Assembly (NCBI GenBank): GCA_003993805.1 | Contig: RSEF01000005.1 | Location: 38,285,268-38,349,267 of the forward strand | Direction: 5' to 3' | Length of the DNA stretch: 64,000 nucleotides | Origin: Himantopus leucocephalus | Taxonomy: Eukaryota; Chordata; Aves; Charadriiformes; Recurvirostridae | Part shown: positions 1 to 11,660 of the stretch, one piece after another | How positions within the stretch are numbered: position 1 is the stretch's first letter | Layout of the letters: the number at the start of each line of letters is the position of its first letter | The notes under the pieces: model-generated | Told to the model about the DNA's origin: nothing | What the model saw: the letters and a program-made list of their open reading frames with translations, nothing else | Databases searched by the model: none | Translations under genes and position numbers: made by a program

Positions 1-30
1 CCCTACCAGTCTGTGATTCTGTGCAACCTC
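1..30 (+). mobile_element. CR1 3' tail, copy at window start
   Basis: CCCTACCAGTCTGTGATTCT matches the end of the avian CR1 3' UTR with its ATTCTGTG tail. The rest of the element lies outside the window. Confidence 0.65.
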
Positions 31-104
31 ACCTCCTTTTTCATTCTGAATAGAATGGACAGACTGCAATTACAGCTTTTTCTTATGGTAATACAGTCAA
101 CCAN

Positions 105-132
105 CCCCTACCAGTCTGTGATTCTGTGCAAC
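105..132 (+). mobile_element. CR1 3' tail, second copy after the N
   Basis: The same CR1 tail occurs again directly after the N at 104, as part of the N-separated duplication; it is probably the same locus represented twice. Confidence 0.6.
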
Positions 133-3078
133 CTCACCTCCTTTTTCACTCTGAATAGAATGGACAGACTGCAATTATAGCTTTTTCTTATGGTAATACA
201 GTCAACCTCCTCAGCTATGAATATTATTGTTGCCATGATTACCTGAAGGTAGAAAAGAATGCTTCCGGTAGCACTGTGCAGCATAAGGCCAAAATACAGC
301 ACCGGGATTGCATGTCGGCATCATAACCATTTTCAGCTACTGTGCCTGTTGCAGCAGATACAAATCATGGTCTCGTCAAACTTGAGTGGTGCAGGTATCT
401 TGGTGGAGTCCCCAAAAGAGCTGTGGTGAGAGTCTGAGTACGTGGCACTCTAGTTCTGTCCCTGCAACATCTCCGTAACATCACGAGGCTACGTCTACTC
501 TAGACTTTCTTTTTCAGGAATTTTATGTTGCTGCTCTACCCTGCTTCAGAAGTCAGAGTGACTGATAGCTCAAGACATCTTCAAGAACACCAGGATGTCT
601 GCTGCTGCTAATAGTGAAATACAAAGTTGAGTTGTTTCCAGTAATAGCTTTATGCACAACAGATTCAACATTCAACAAGCACGCGCTTCTGTGTTTATCT
701 CCAGTTATCCTGTGCACTAAGTAGTAATGACACATAAAAATATATTTAACGCCAATAGTAATGCAGAATCTTACTTTAATTTAACAGCTGTTTTCTTTGG
801 AAAATAGTGAGAATAAGATTTTTCCAAAGATTTACTGATTAATATCCAGGAAATGGAATAATATACTTTCATGTTTCTGCTTTAAATATTATTTATCTAG
901 ATCTTTAAGGAACCTGGAATTTCCTGCTTTTACCTCCTCTTTTTTTTTTTTCCCCAGAAATGGTGTTAATAACCAGTCTTTCCGCTGTAATAGCAAACTG
1001 TGGGAAGATGAGAAGAATTATTTCTCTTTGCATCAGCATCTTACGTTGTTTGCAAATACAGATCCTCTCAGTTTCTTCTTAAAATAGTGTTTGGATCACA
1101 TTCAGTGGGTAACAGACAAGAACATAGGATTTTTGTAAGTCACATTTTACAGTGTTAATATGAACATGCACATGTGTTTGAGCTATGAGAGGAAAACTTC
1201 TAATTACCAAAGGGTGTATTTGGGGAAAAAAAAATAGTAACTTTTTGAAGCTTATATTTTTCTCTGGTAAAGTTTTTTATGCTGTAAGTTTCCCATGCAG
1301 GTCTGTTCTTTCTGTTTTGTTAGTTACTTGGTTTTGGTATTCTCACTTTTCCCACACTGCATCGTGTTTCAGTCTAATACGGACTGGATGAAATTGTTAT
1401 TAAAGGAAGGAGGTCTTATGTATATAAAATATACAGTTACTGTAGGAATGAATAAACTGTTTGCTTGACCCAGTTTTATGGAGCTATTTCTTTCTACAGG
1501 GATGGGATCACAGTTAAGGAAAAGGGACGAATGGGATTGCTGAGAGTATTTAGGAGCACTCAGTGGGAATGAGATTATTATTGTAGTGCTTAATCCTGAA
1601 ATAATCGTAGACCATCTCATCAACCTTGCACCAGCATTTGAGAGAGATGAATATTCTAGCTACTTTGTGATATTAGTCTGAGATAATTTTCCATTGTTAT
1701 AAACTTGGAGCTCTCCAGATAAATATAGAATAGAATATTTACACCTGTGATGAATGTTTCGATGTTTTCACATATGTTATGCTTTTAAAAAGATGATTCA
1801 TAACTAGTGGAAATGTGGTTCTTCAACATCTTTTAAGGGGCTGAAAATTAAAGTGAAGGTTATAGAAACAGCCAGTTCACTTAATCTATTTTGGGGAATT
1901 GCTATAATGTTATCAGGCTTGCTTTTCCATCTGTTGGGCACAGTGTGAAAGAGCGCATAGAAAGGGTGTTGTGGTGACATAGTATCTGTTCTCGCTGATG
2001 CGAAATGCATTTAATGGTAGTGAAGTTACAAGTCATGCTGCATGCAAAAGGAATAAAAATTATCATCAGATCAGAATTTGTCATTTTCATAGAGAGTAAC
2101 GCTTTGTTCCCTTTGAACAGGTGTAAGTGTCCTGCTGTGTCTTTGTTTCCTTAAAGAGAAAAATGACGAAATTGAGCCTTTTCCTTCCCTTTGACTTGCT
2201 TTCTGTGTCCCTTCTCGTCCAAAGCATTTTCCCCCGCTCCAGCCTACATGCAGAAATTGCTCACCCGCTTCCTCCAGTCCTGCCGTTTATCTCAGTTACC
2301 TCACTTTCACCTCCTCGCATCACCATCCTTTTCGCTTCCTGCTAGCTCCGATTCTCCTCCTGTCCTGTTCCCTCATATTAGCAGTGTGCTTTAGTCTTTA
2401 TCATAAACTTAGAGCAAACAAGAAAAAAAAAACCAAACCACTTTTGATCCATTTACCAGTTTCTCTTCTTAAAAATATGTAGCCTTATACTTATGAAGAA
2501 ATTGTTTGAAGAGTGAACTTGGCTACAGTTTACCAAAGTGGCAAAGAGTTTGAAATAATCTCTCGAGGTGTTTGAACAGTATTATTCCACTCCTGGAGTT
2601 TTACTCTGAAATCCAGACTCCACCATTTAGATGGGGAATTGCCATATTGGGTTATTTTATGCTTTCCTGGGTGCCAGAAGCCTAAACTGTCCTTTTTTTG
2701 TAATCATTAAAGCATCTGGTTTCAGCTATTAACTTCCACAAAAGCGATAAGTACTTAACAGTGTGGGGAGATGCTATGGATGCATGATTTTATGTTATAT
2801 TGGAAACTGAAGCTGTAGAAATAGTGTGAAATAAACTGCGTGTCAACAGAGAAACCTGAAAGTTAATTGCATGGCTCATTGGTTAAGACTTAATAGTCAA
2901 ATCAAGAAAATCTTTGTATTATATGTATATGTATAGAAAACTGCCACAAGGATTACAGGCCGTATTACTGACTTTATATGTTCAGAAAATTAAAAAAGGC
3001 AAGAAGTAACCTTTTGTATAATCAGAAGTTATATTAATATAATATCCGTTAAGAGTTTAAATCTGCTTCCTTTTCTGA

Positions 3079-3291
3079 AACCTTGTATTATGCTTAATTC
3101 AGCTCCTCAAGCTTTTCTCTGCAGTCACAAGCGCTAGAAAGCGACAGCATGGCAGCAAGGATTTATTTCCTTTTCCGGATCTCAAAAAGAGAAGAAAAAA
3201 AGTCTGTGATGAAGAGCCATATGAAGCAGGGCCATCTGAGGGTGCTGTTCGACAACATAGCGAAGGCAATCTAATGACACGTGTGGGATGA
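3079..3291 (+). other. Unrecognised exon-like ORF with strong splice acceptor
   Basis: A polypyrimidine tract and TTTTCTCTGCAG precede position 3125. From 3127 one frame is open to TGA at 3291, starting TSARKRQHGSKDLFPFPDLK and continuing with a basic KKRRKK cluster, which resembles a nuclear localisation signal, then an acidic DEEPYEAGPSEG segment. The frame is open upstream only to a stop at 3076 and has no suitable start, so it would be a terminal exon of a gene or transcript whose other exons I cannot find. I do not recognise the protein. A second frame from the same acceptor is also open for about 49 codons, which weakens the case; it could be chance or a pseudogene. Confidence 0.25.
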
Positions 3292-3547
3292 GAAGGGGAT
3301 TCCTGCAGAAGCTGGGCTGAATGCTCCCCCTCTTCTCTACTGGTGCTTAACCCTGCCTCACCGGGCTGTGAGTTCAGGCATCTACACTTCTCACTTATTT
3401 TGGAAAGGCTATTTTTTGGCTTGTTTAGGAAGGCACGATGCCTGAAATGTTTCAGATGTTTCTGAGACTTGCCTCAGTCCTGGTAATTCAGTGGATGTGG
3501 TGTGCAGGGCGTCTCTGGAGGAGCTAAACTTCCTTTGTGCTCATGAC

Positions 3548-3566
3548 AGTTCTGTGATTCTATGAC
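3548..3566 (+). mobile_element. Possible CR1 3' tail remnant
   Basis: AGTTCTGTGATTCTATGA resembles the CR1 3' tail, but the upstream 50 bp match only weakly, so this may be a very old copy or chance. Confidence 0.35.
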
Positions 3567-5986
3567 AGCCTGCGCTGTGCTCCAGCGTGTTGCTCTGTGC
3601 ATTTCCAGGTGACGCCAGGCTATTGTATTAAATACATCTTGTACAGTAAGTCCAGCTCTTCCAGGAAGAATTGGTCTTTCTCTGTCCATATATTACACAG
3701 CAGATATGTACATCCACAATACGTTTAAGATAGATCAGAAGCGTGGGATGTTTGGGTCTGTGGTGGATAGTGAATCATTCTGACATAGTCATACGTGTCT
3801 CTGCTGGCAAATCTCAGGCAAAAATCTGGAAAGCCCGATGATTTCTTGCACCTCAACTTCTTGTCATGTACGTACTTTAAACTGCATATTCTTCAGTACT
3901 CTGATTCCTGTACATATATTCAGCAGTGGTGAAATTCAGTCCATCAAATCTCAGCCGCTGGTAACACTGCGCAGGACACGTAAAAGCATTTTAATGTTTA
4001 ACTCCAGGTGAAACTTGGAGTTGCGCTGTATCAGACGTGTGCATGCCTGACTCCAGCTCTTGCTTCCTCTCTTCACTCCTTTTAGCAGTATTTTGGCCAC
4101 CCTTCCCCCACGAAGATCAGTGATATGAATTAACTAAATTCCTCAGATTCTGAAGTGCTGACTACAGGCGTTTTGGAGACTGGGAGTCCTGCCATGCCAT
4201 AGTATTCCTGAGGGTGTAGGCAAGCATGCTCCATGTACAGCACGTCACAGAGCTTTGAAGATCCAAGGGCCAGCACTTCTAGAGACCTTGGGTTTTGCTT
4301 TGTTCATTTAGTTTCCAGTGAGACCGACTTTGCTTATCCAGCTTCAGCTGTTAGCATTCCAGGCGGATTGTATCCTGTGGTGTTTGTGAGTCGAGAAGTA
4401 AATTACGAGTTTACTACAGACCAGTTAGAAAACAAGAGTAACAAGCAAAATAGCTCACCTGATATGTATTTGGAATTCAACCGGTGCACACATGTGCTAA
4501 ATATATATGAAGTTGGGTTTTTTTGTCAGGATTGATGTAATCCAGGCATACCCAGAGGTAGCTCCATTAAAATCAGTGGAAGTTAGAAATGCTTATTAGC
4601 AGTTCATTAGTGTCTGGAATCATTAGAACAGTATGGAGGGATGTAATGGCAGCAGGGAAATGCTCTGGGTGTGCAGTAGATGAAGACTAATATTTTACCA
4701 GCATTATACGTATTTCAGAGCGTGCGTCACAGATTTGTAGCTTTAGACAACAAAGATAATAGTCCAGACTGAAATGTGATGGGTCTCAATATATGCAAGA
4801 AATGCAGGCGTGATTCTGTTAATCAAAAGGTTGTTTTAAATATGCGTTATTAATTTAATCTAATAGCGCTCACATTTTAAATGCACGAAATGCAATTATA
4901 AATGCTGTTGGTTTATCGTGTGGCCATTTATATCTATAATGACCTTTTTGGATCAGCACCTATGTACTGTCTACTTGTGTTCTGTACGTGCACGAAAACC
5001 CACCTCATTTTTGTGAGCTGAAGTTCAGAAAATAACATTGAGCTCGCAGCCCATTTGTAAGGCAGAAGCCGGGCTCTCCTGTCTGAGTCTCCCCGGTGGC
5101 CCAGTGTAGTAAGGGTTCTTTAAAGGTGACCAGCTTAAACTCCCAGCACTGGATTCAGCACAAATATTGCACAGCCCAGTCTTATTGCCATATTAATTAG
5201 AAAATAGGTGAGTCCCCTCCATTTTTTATAGAAAAAAATTTAGAAAATCCACCCATTCTGGGAGAGGCCTGAATTCACCTCTGCCTCAACTCGAGGTGAT
5301 TCTAATTCACAGGCGAGCACCCTAACCAGGTCTGTGGACTCCAGTCTCTGTTTGGGCTGCAGGGTAGGGGCTTTGCTGGCGTTTCTGTGTGTCAGCCTGG
5401 CCTGATGGCCGAAACTCATCCTTTGATGCTGCCGAGGTACAAACATCACCCTCTCGAGTGCTTTGATGCACCTTCACCCTCACACTGAATGCAGCAGAAC
5501 TTTACATTTTGAAGGACGCTGGTTACTGGTTAGGGTCTCGTTTGCCTGGTTTCTGCCTCCAGAACTGTACAAATGTTTTGTGTGAAGAAGTCACTAGTTG
5601 GTGATTAGGGAGCAGACATCTAGAAATCAGACATGGTGATGGCTGTATCATTGTGGTGATGATGTATCATCACATCCAGCTCACTTTGCACTCCGTAGAT
5701 TCAGTTCTTAGAGATTATAACATGAACATCTCCACGTCTAACACACTCCTTACTCATGTTTTTTGTCTGTTCAGTACTTGTTTTTAATAAGCCTGGTGAT
5801 TTTTTTTGAAGAACCAGATTCAGTTGTCAGAAGAATTCTTTATTTTTATGGCATAACATCACTGTGTGTTTAATTTACTTCCTCCAGAAATCATCTCTTG
5901 ATCACTGTCTTTGATCAGAGGTGAATGTGTTTTTCTCAGTCTAAGCTCCAATCAATGATGAGATGCCAAGAAATACTTCCACACAC

Positions 5987-6221
5987 TCACAGTCTGGGAA
6001 GTGAGAGGGCCGTCCCTGTAAGCTACTTCTATAAAAATCAGTTCCTGCTGCAAATACAGCGCTACTCGTGTTGTCAGGGCATGCAGAGTGGACTTACTGA
6101 AAGNTCACAGTCTGGGAAGTGAGAGGGCCGTCCCTGTAAGCTACTTCTGTAAAAATCAGTTCCTGCTGCAAATACAGCACTACTCGTGTTGTCAGGGCAT
6201 GCAGAGTGGACTTACTGAAAG
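5987..6221 (+). repeat. Near-duplicate pair around N at 6104
   Basis: 5987-6103 and 6105-6221 are 117-bp copies with two visible substitutions (CTATAAA/CTGTAAA, AGCGCTAC/AGCACTAC). Same single-N pattern. Confidence 0.85.
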
Positions 6222-9200
6222 GGCCAAAGCTGGTTGAGTTTGAATCTGTCTTTCCTGAACATGTTTTACTGTGCTTTATCACTACATGTTATGAAGATAT
6301 TAATGCATTCCTTTCTCTGCATTGTAGGGTCCTACACCTTCTTCCATTGAAGTCTGATATACATCATGTGAGTGATACATCTGCTTCTTTCTCCTCCTCT
6401 GCTCTTTCCTCATGCTTACAGAAATTCCTTTTGGCCCCTAAGATCACGACTGCATTATTAACTATGAATTTCCACCCTGTTTCTGCTACTGTAATCCTCA
6501 AAGTCGTGAAGGTCTTCTTGCGTGATACTCCAGTCCTCTTCTGTACCAGCAGTACCTTCCAGTTTTGTGTTGTCAGCAGATTTCATTAGCTCATTTACTT
6601 CCTATTTTTTGTGCCAAGGTCATTAATGAGAAGATTAAATAAGATTGTTCCCAGAGTATATCTAGGAAACTCCATTGATAATTCCCCTTTCTCCTGACAG
6701 AAGAGTCCTCTTTAGTCAGTTTCTTATATGTTTTACAGTTGATACGTTAGTCTTGATTTTCATCTTAATTAATGTTATACAAAAAACATTCAGGAAGTTC
6801 AGCAAGATTAGGTCTAGTGTCCATCTCTGTAAAGAATATGCAATGATTTTATCAAATAAATATATCAAACAAGTCTGGAATAGTTTATCAATGATAAGTG
6901 GGTATTTTTATCCCACTTCCACATCCCTCTTTATCTTTTATCACGTTTCCCTTCCAAATGTGTCATAAAATCCTGATCGTTATTCAGTTCAGACATACAT
7001 GCTTTGGCAGCTGCCTAGTTCACTCATTCCCCTTCTTGAGTATATCTAAAAATTAATATTAAGAGATCAGTACCTCACTGTTATTGTTTATAAATTATCC
7101 CTCAAATATTTGGTACTTTATTCAAAATAAAAATTCTAAGAATTAGAAGTAATAAAGTGATTTTCTAATATGCTATTAGTAATTATAAAACAGTATCTCA
7201 GAAATGTATGAAAGAGGAGAAATATGAAAACAATGAAATAGCTATAAACTTTACTGTGGGTGGCATTCACAAGTTCTTAAAGCATCATTTAGCCACCTTT
7301 CAACTATGGGACATGCTGTTATCTTACCATGGAGCCCACATGATAGCCTTGTCGCCTGATAGGAATCAATTGCTGGTAGCACTTCAGACTAAGCTGTGAC
7401 ATTGCACATCCTTAAAATAAATTTCAGTGTCGATGTGTTTTAGATTCAGAACCAGATGTGAACTGCAGGTGACCCAAAGAGGAAGGAGTTAGAAGAATTG
7501 CTAGAATCCTAGGTGGGCACTTGAGCTAAAACTGTGTAGATTTAACAAAGAGCCTTATTGAACCTTACTTGCTCTAGGTATTTGCTTTAGGTCATCACAA
7601 AGATTATGCATGTCACACACAGTCACATCCCAAGCAGCGAAAACATCTTATGATTCACGTGGAAGTCAGAGCTCCCTGTACCTTAAGGCATTGGTTCAGA
7701 ATCATTGCAGAGGGAAGAGCATCACCAAATGAATCACCAATGACACTTTTTGCTGTCCTCTCCCATAAGGTTGTCCCACAGGCACTGACTTGGTGTAACT
7801 CCATTCCGTTGTGCTTGCAGGATTTGATACAGTGTTGTACCACTACAGCACACTGGGGTATTTTATGGAGCAGAAATTAATGTACGTTCTAACATAAAGT
7901 AGTAATGATTAAGCAAAAGTCTTAGCTGTCAGTGGCGCAGAGCTGATCTTGCGACTGTATGACTGGGAGACAGGATTACATGAAGTCCAGAGCTAAAGAA
8001 GGTCAGCCCAGACTGGAGGGGGAATCCATTGCCAGGATGCATTTCTGGAACTCCTGGGTCTTCAGTGCTACAGCTGGGTGATTATATGGAGATGTAAAAT
8101 AAGAAATACAGCAAATAAACTCCTTTTTCTTTGAGAAGTGAAAGGCAAAATTTAACCTAAAACTTTCATGTGGTGCATTTGCAATTGGGCTTTACGCTGC
8201 TGCCTACCTTTGTCCTAAAGCGCTGATCCTCTGGGTGGGGAGATTTCAAAGTGCAAATTCCAAGAATAGCACTGCCTTAAATGGTGGGAAATGAGCTGCA
8301 TTGCAGGTTTGGTAAATCCGAAGGTTTTGTTCAGCCACTTAGTCATAGCTGCCCCCTCAAGTGAGACATAACAAAAGGATTTTTTTTGAGAAGGTGGGAC
8401 TAGAGCAAAATATAATGATCTGAAACTGTATGGGTCCTTTGTGTTTTATAAAAGAAGCAGAGGAAAAAGATTTCCCATTGTGGAGTATTATCAAATGACT
8501 AGAGCCAATAAATTGTACATAATGATCCTGACTTCATGTAATCAGCAAAGCTCCATTGACTTTAATGGAAAAAACATTGATTTGCACTAGCAGAAGAGCC
8601 GAGAGGAAGGAGGTGCATTCTTGACTATCTTGCTCATGTGGGTAATCTCCCTGAAATAATTCTCAAAAATAAAGATTATTAAGGGTCTTTGTTTCTTTTG
8701 TAGCTCCATTCTGCAGGGCCTTATACTTTCAGTGCCAAAGCTGTTTTTAACAGCCCTAGTGCACAAAGTGCAAGGAACCCACTCCAGAGGAGGGTCTGAA
8801 TTAATTACTTTTTTCCCTGGCCTGGATGAGGATGCCTCAGTCCTGAGGCACAGCTCCCTGCTCCGCTCCTGGTATGTATCGCTCTGTGAACTTGTACAGT
8901 GTCTACCACAGGGGCAGGGAGCTAACAGGGAGGCCTGGGAACTCAGCAGCACCGAAGAGGACACCGAACCCACTGCCTTTTGCATGGCGTCAAACACTGC
9001 CCCGATAGAAGAATTTTTGGTGCTCATGTTATTCCGTGTATCAGCAGGATTTGGCCCTATATGTCACAGTTGCTGTGACAATTACGGACAGATGTGAACA
9101 CAGCAGTTACAATAACACAGCTGACCTTCCCAAACCCAAAGTAATGTTCTGGATCTGGTTTTGTACCTTGGGAAGGAGAGAGCTTGGTCACAGCAGGAGG

Positions 9201-11630
9201 ACTGGAAGCATTTGCTAGGCTGGTTCCCATTGCTCAGCTGCCGATCACAGAGCCACCCATGTAGCCCAGCATTCTCCTTGGCCTCGTAGCAAATTCTCAG
9301 TTCACCTGCTCACCATCAGATTTACCCACTCAGAGGCAAAAATCCGTAAGTCAAAACGCACGAGTGGGGAAAAAGAAAAAACAACGTCAAAGCACCAATA
9401 CTTTCCTTTCTCCCCTCCACCACACATTGACCAACTGGGACAAAAAGGACCCGTAACAGTGCTCAGTTCTTCTCTGAAGAGCTGATCCCAGACATGCTCA
9501 CAAACATTACAAATAGCTCTCTTTCTGACCACATGCAGTACAGATCAGTGTCTCAAATACCGAATGCTCTTGTTCCCCACACTGCAACACAAGGCTTGTT
9601 TGCTCTCAAATACAGAATCACTGTTCTAATTTCTGCCAACAAAGATATAACCTCCCATAGTATCATATTATCTTTGCCTTGACCGCGGGACTATTGCAAC
9701 TCAATAAAGTGCTAATGGAGATCCAAATGCTATTCCATTAGCCTTCATTCCACATTATAGCCTGGCCTGGTCAACATCATAAAGTTGCGCTGGCTAGAGG
9801 CTGATGGACAAGCGCTTTTGTTATCTGCAGCCAGGCATGCTTTGTGGAGACCTCCGTGGTGATGCAAGCTATCCCAGCTGAATCTGTGCTGAGACAGGCT
9901 CAGCGCATTTGCCCCACGGCACGTCCTGTCCTTCAGTGAAAAACACCACGCTACTTTAAAACACCACAGCAGGAGTCACGTGAATTTTTCCTGGTGTGCC
10001 CACTGGTTTTTCACAGCAGGGTGCTTTATTGTAATGCACCTGTGGGCTCATCTTCACTGAAGTGCAGTTTGAAATAACCCATTAGTAATGCCCCAAGAGG
10101 TTTCCTGATTGGTTTAAGCCAATCTAAAACTGCACTGCTGCTGAAAAGTGGGGCGCTACCTTTTATATTCTCCCTATGCTCCTACCGTGCTGGCTCAAGT
10201 GATCTGGCTGTAAACTGACCCTGCAAGAAACACAGGTGAATTGTGTCAGCTCCCTCATCTGTCTGCCCCTGGGGCTGCACTGGGGCAGCGCTGGGATGGC
10301 AGAAGGAATGGGGGCACAGGGGCAGGCATGGCTTCCCCTCCAGCGGCACCGTNTCTATGGTTGTTTTACATTCAGCATCTCCAGATCCAGAAAGATGGTG
10401 TGATGAAGCAGACAGAGCTGGCCTGTCTGGAAGCATGGGCTGCAGCTCAAGTGCTGGCGGTGACATTGTGGGAATCAGTTATTCGGTGCGGCTATTACGA
10501 TCGCCCTGCGCATACTGGCTGCTTTGCAGTGTGAGCGCCATCAGTCAAGTCAAACTGTCTCAGGAGATGTTAACTCAAAAGCAGGCAGCTGGAAGTAAAA
10601 CTGCAGTGAAGGCCAACAGTGAATGCTCTGTGCGGCTGCGTCTTAACCCATGCCTCTTAGCGTAACTGGCTAGCCAACACGATTTAAAATTAACAAGCAC
10701 CTGCATCTCCGTAGCTGTTAAGTCAGGAAAAGAGAGCCCAGAGGGTGATATGCTTGGCCAGCCAATGTCTACCTGGCCTGATTTATTTTTTTTTTCTGAC
10801 TACCCCTCAAGTCAGTCCTAAGGCCTCTGTGTCTGAAGATACTATATAGAAAGGAACACATTTGGATGCAGCATAGAATTTTTATTCTATTTTTTTTGGC
10901 TGGACCACTGGGCAAGCAGGCATTTGAGACTGTGAATGAAACATAGGATGAGTCTTGGAGTGGCTGCTCCCATCCAACTCCGCTGTAATATGAGTGTCAC
11001 AACAGATTCACCTGGAGATGGAAGCAGCTTGGGTTTTGAGTCAGACATCATCATGTTTGAGGAGCTGCTCCTGGCCATTAAATAATACCTCAGCTGATTG
11101 TTGTTTTAATGCTGGTTGATGGCATCTACCAAACTCAGCCTTTTCTCTGCTAAACATATATCAGAAATAACATGGGGTTTTTTTCCTTGGCTTATCTTTG
11201 ATCATTTTGAATGAGACCCCTTTGGTCAGAAAGTCTTTAGGATGCTAGTCAATTAAGGCTCACCTGATATCCGTAGGAAGACAAAGGACACCTGGTTACT
11301 GTTTGGCAAGCTTGTGAACGTGGCCTCCAGCAGACCAGGTTAGTGGTCATCACATTCTCTCATGCTGCAAGTGATGCTCTAATACTACTGGTATTCATAG
11401 GACGTGCTAGGAGACATCTCAGGTTTTCAGGGGAGAACTCAGAAGAGTGTGGCTACCTGCCAGACGTCAAAGAGGGCAACAATGAAATTCAAGAGAACAA
11501 GAAACCAGCGAGGAGCACAATAGGAGAACAGAAGACTGAATGTAAGACTGAGAGTAACAAGAGAGATAAAACTGGAATGGGCTGGGACTGATTACAGAGA
11601 GGACGTGAAGGCTTGGGAGTGAGGGGAGAC

Positions 11631-11660
11631 GTGTCATTTTGTGATGTGTCATTTTGTGAT
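11631..11660 (+). repeat. Perfect 15-bp tandem duplication
   Basis: GTGTCATTTTGTGAT occurs twice in direct succession. There is no N between copies, so it is likely a genuine small tandem duplication. Confidence 0.85.

Larger units (their letters stand above)
1..207 (+). repeat. Near-duplicate pair around N at 104
   Basis: 1-102 and 106-207 are the same 102 bp with two substitutions (CATTCT/CACTCT, ATTACAG/ATTATAG), separated by a single N. Probably two alleles or contig ends not merged. Confidence 0.85.

Noticed and set aside
8587..9097. Antisense-overlapping ORFs of 146 (minus) and 121 (plus) codons
   Set aside because: No recognisable domain, no splice or promoter context, and both strands open at once, which points to chance.
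10241..10665. 140-codon plus-strand ORF
   Set aside because: It crosses the N at 10353, overlaps another frame and has no family features.
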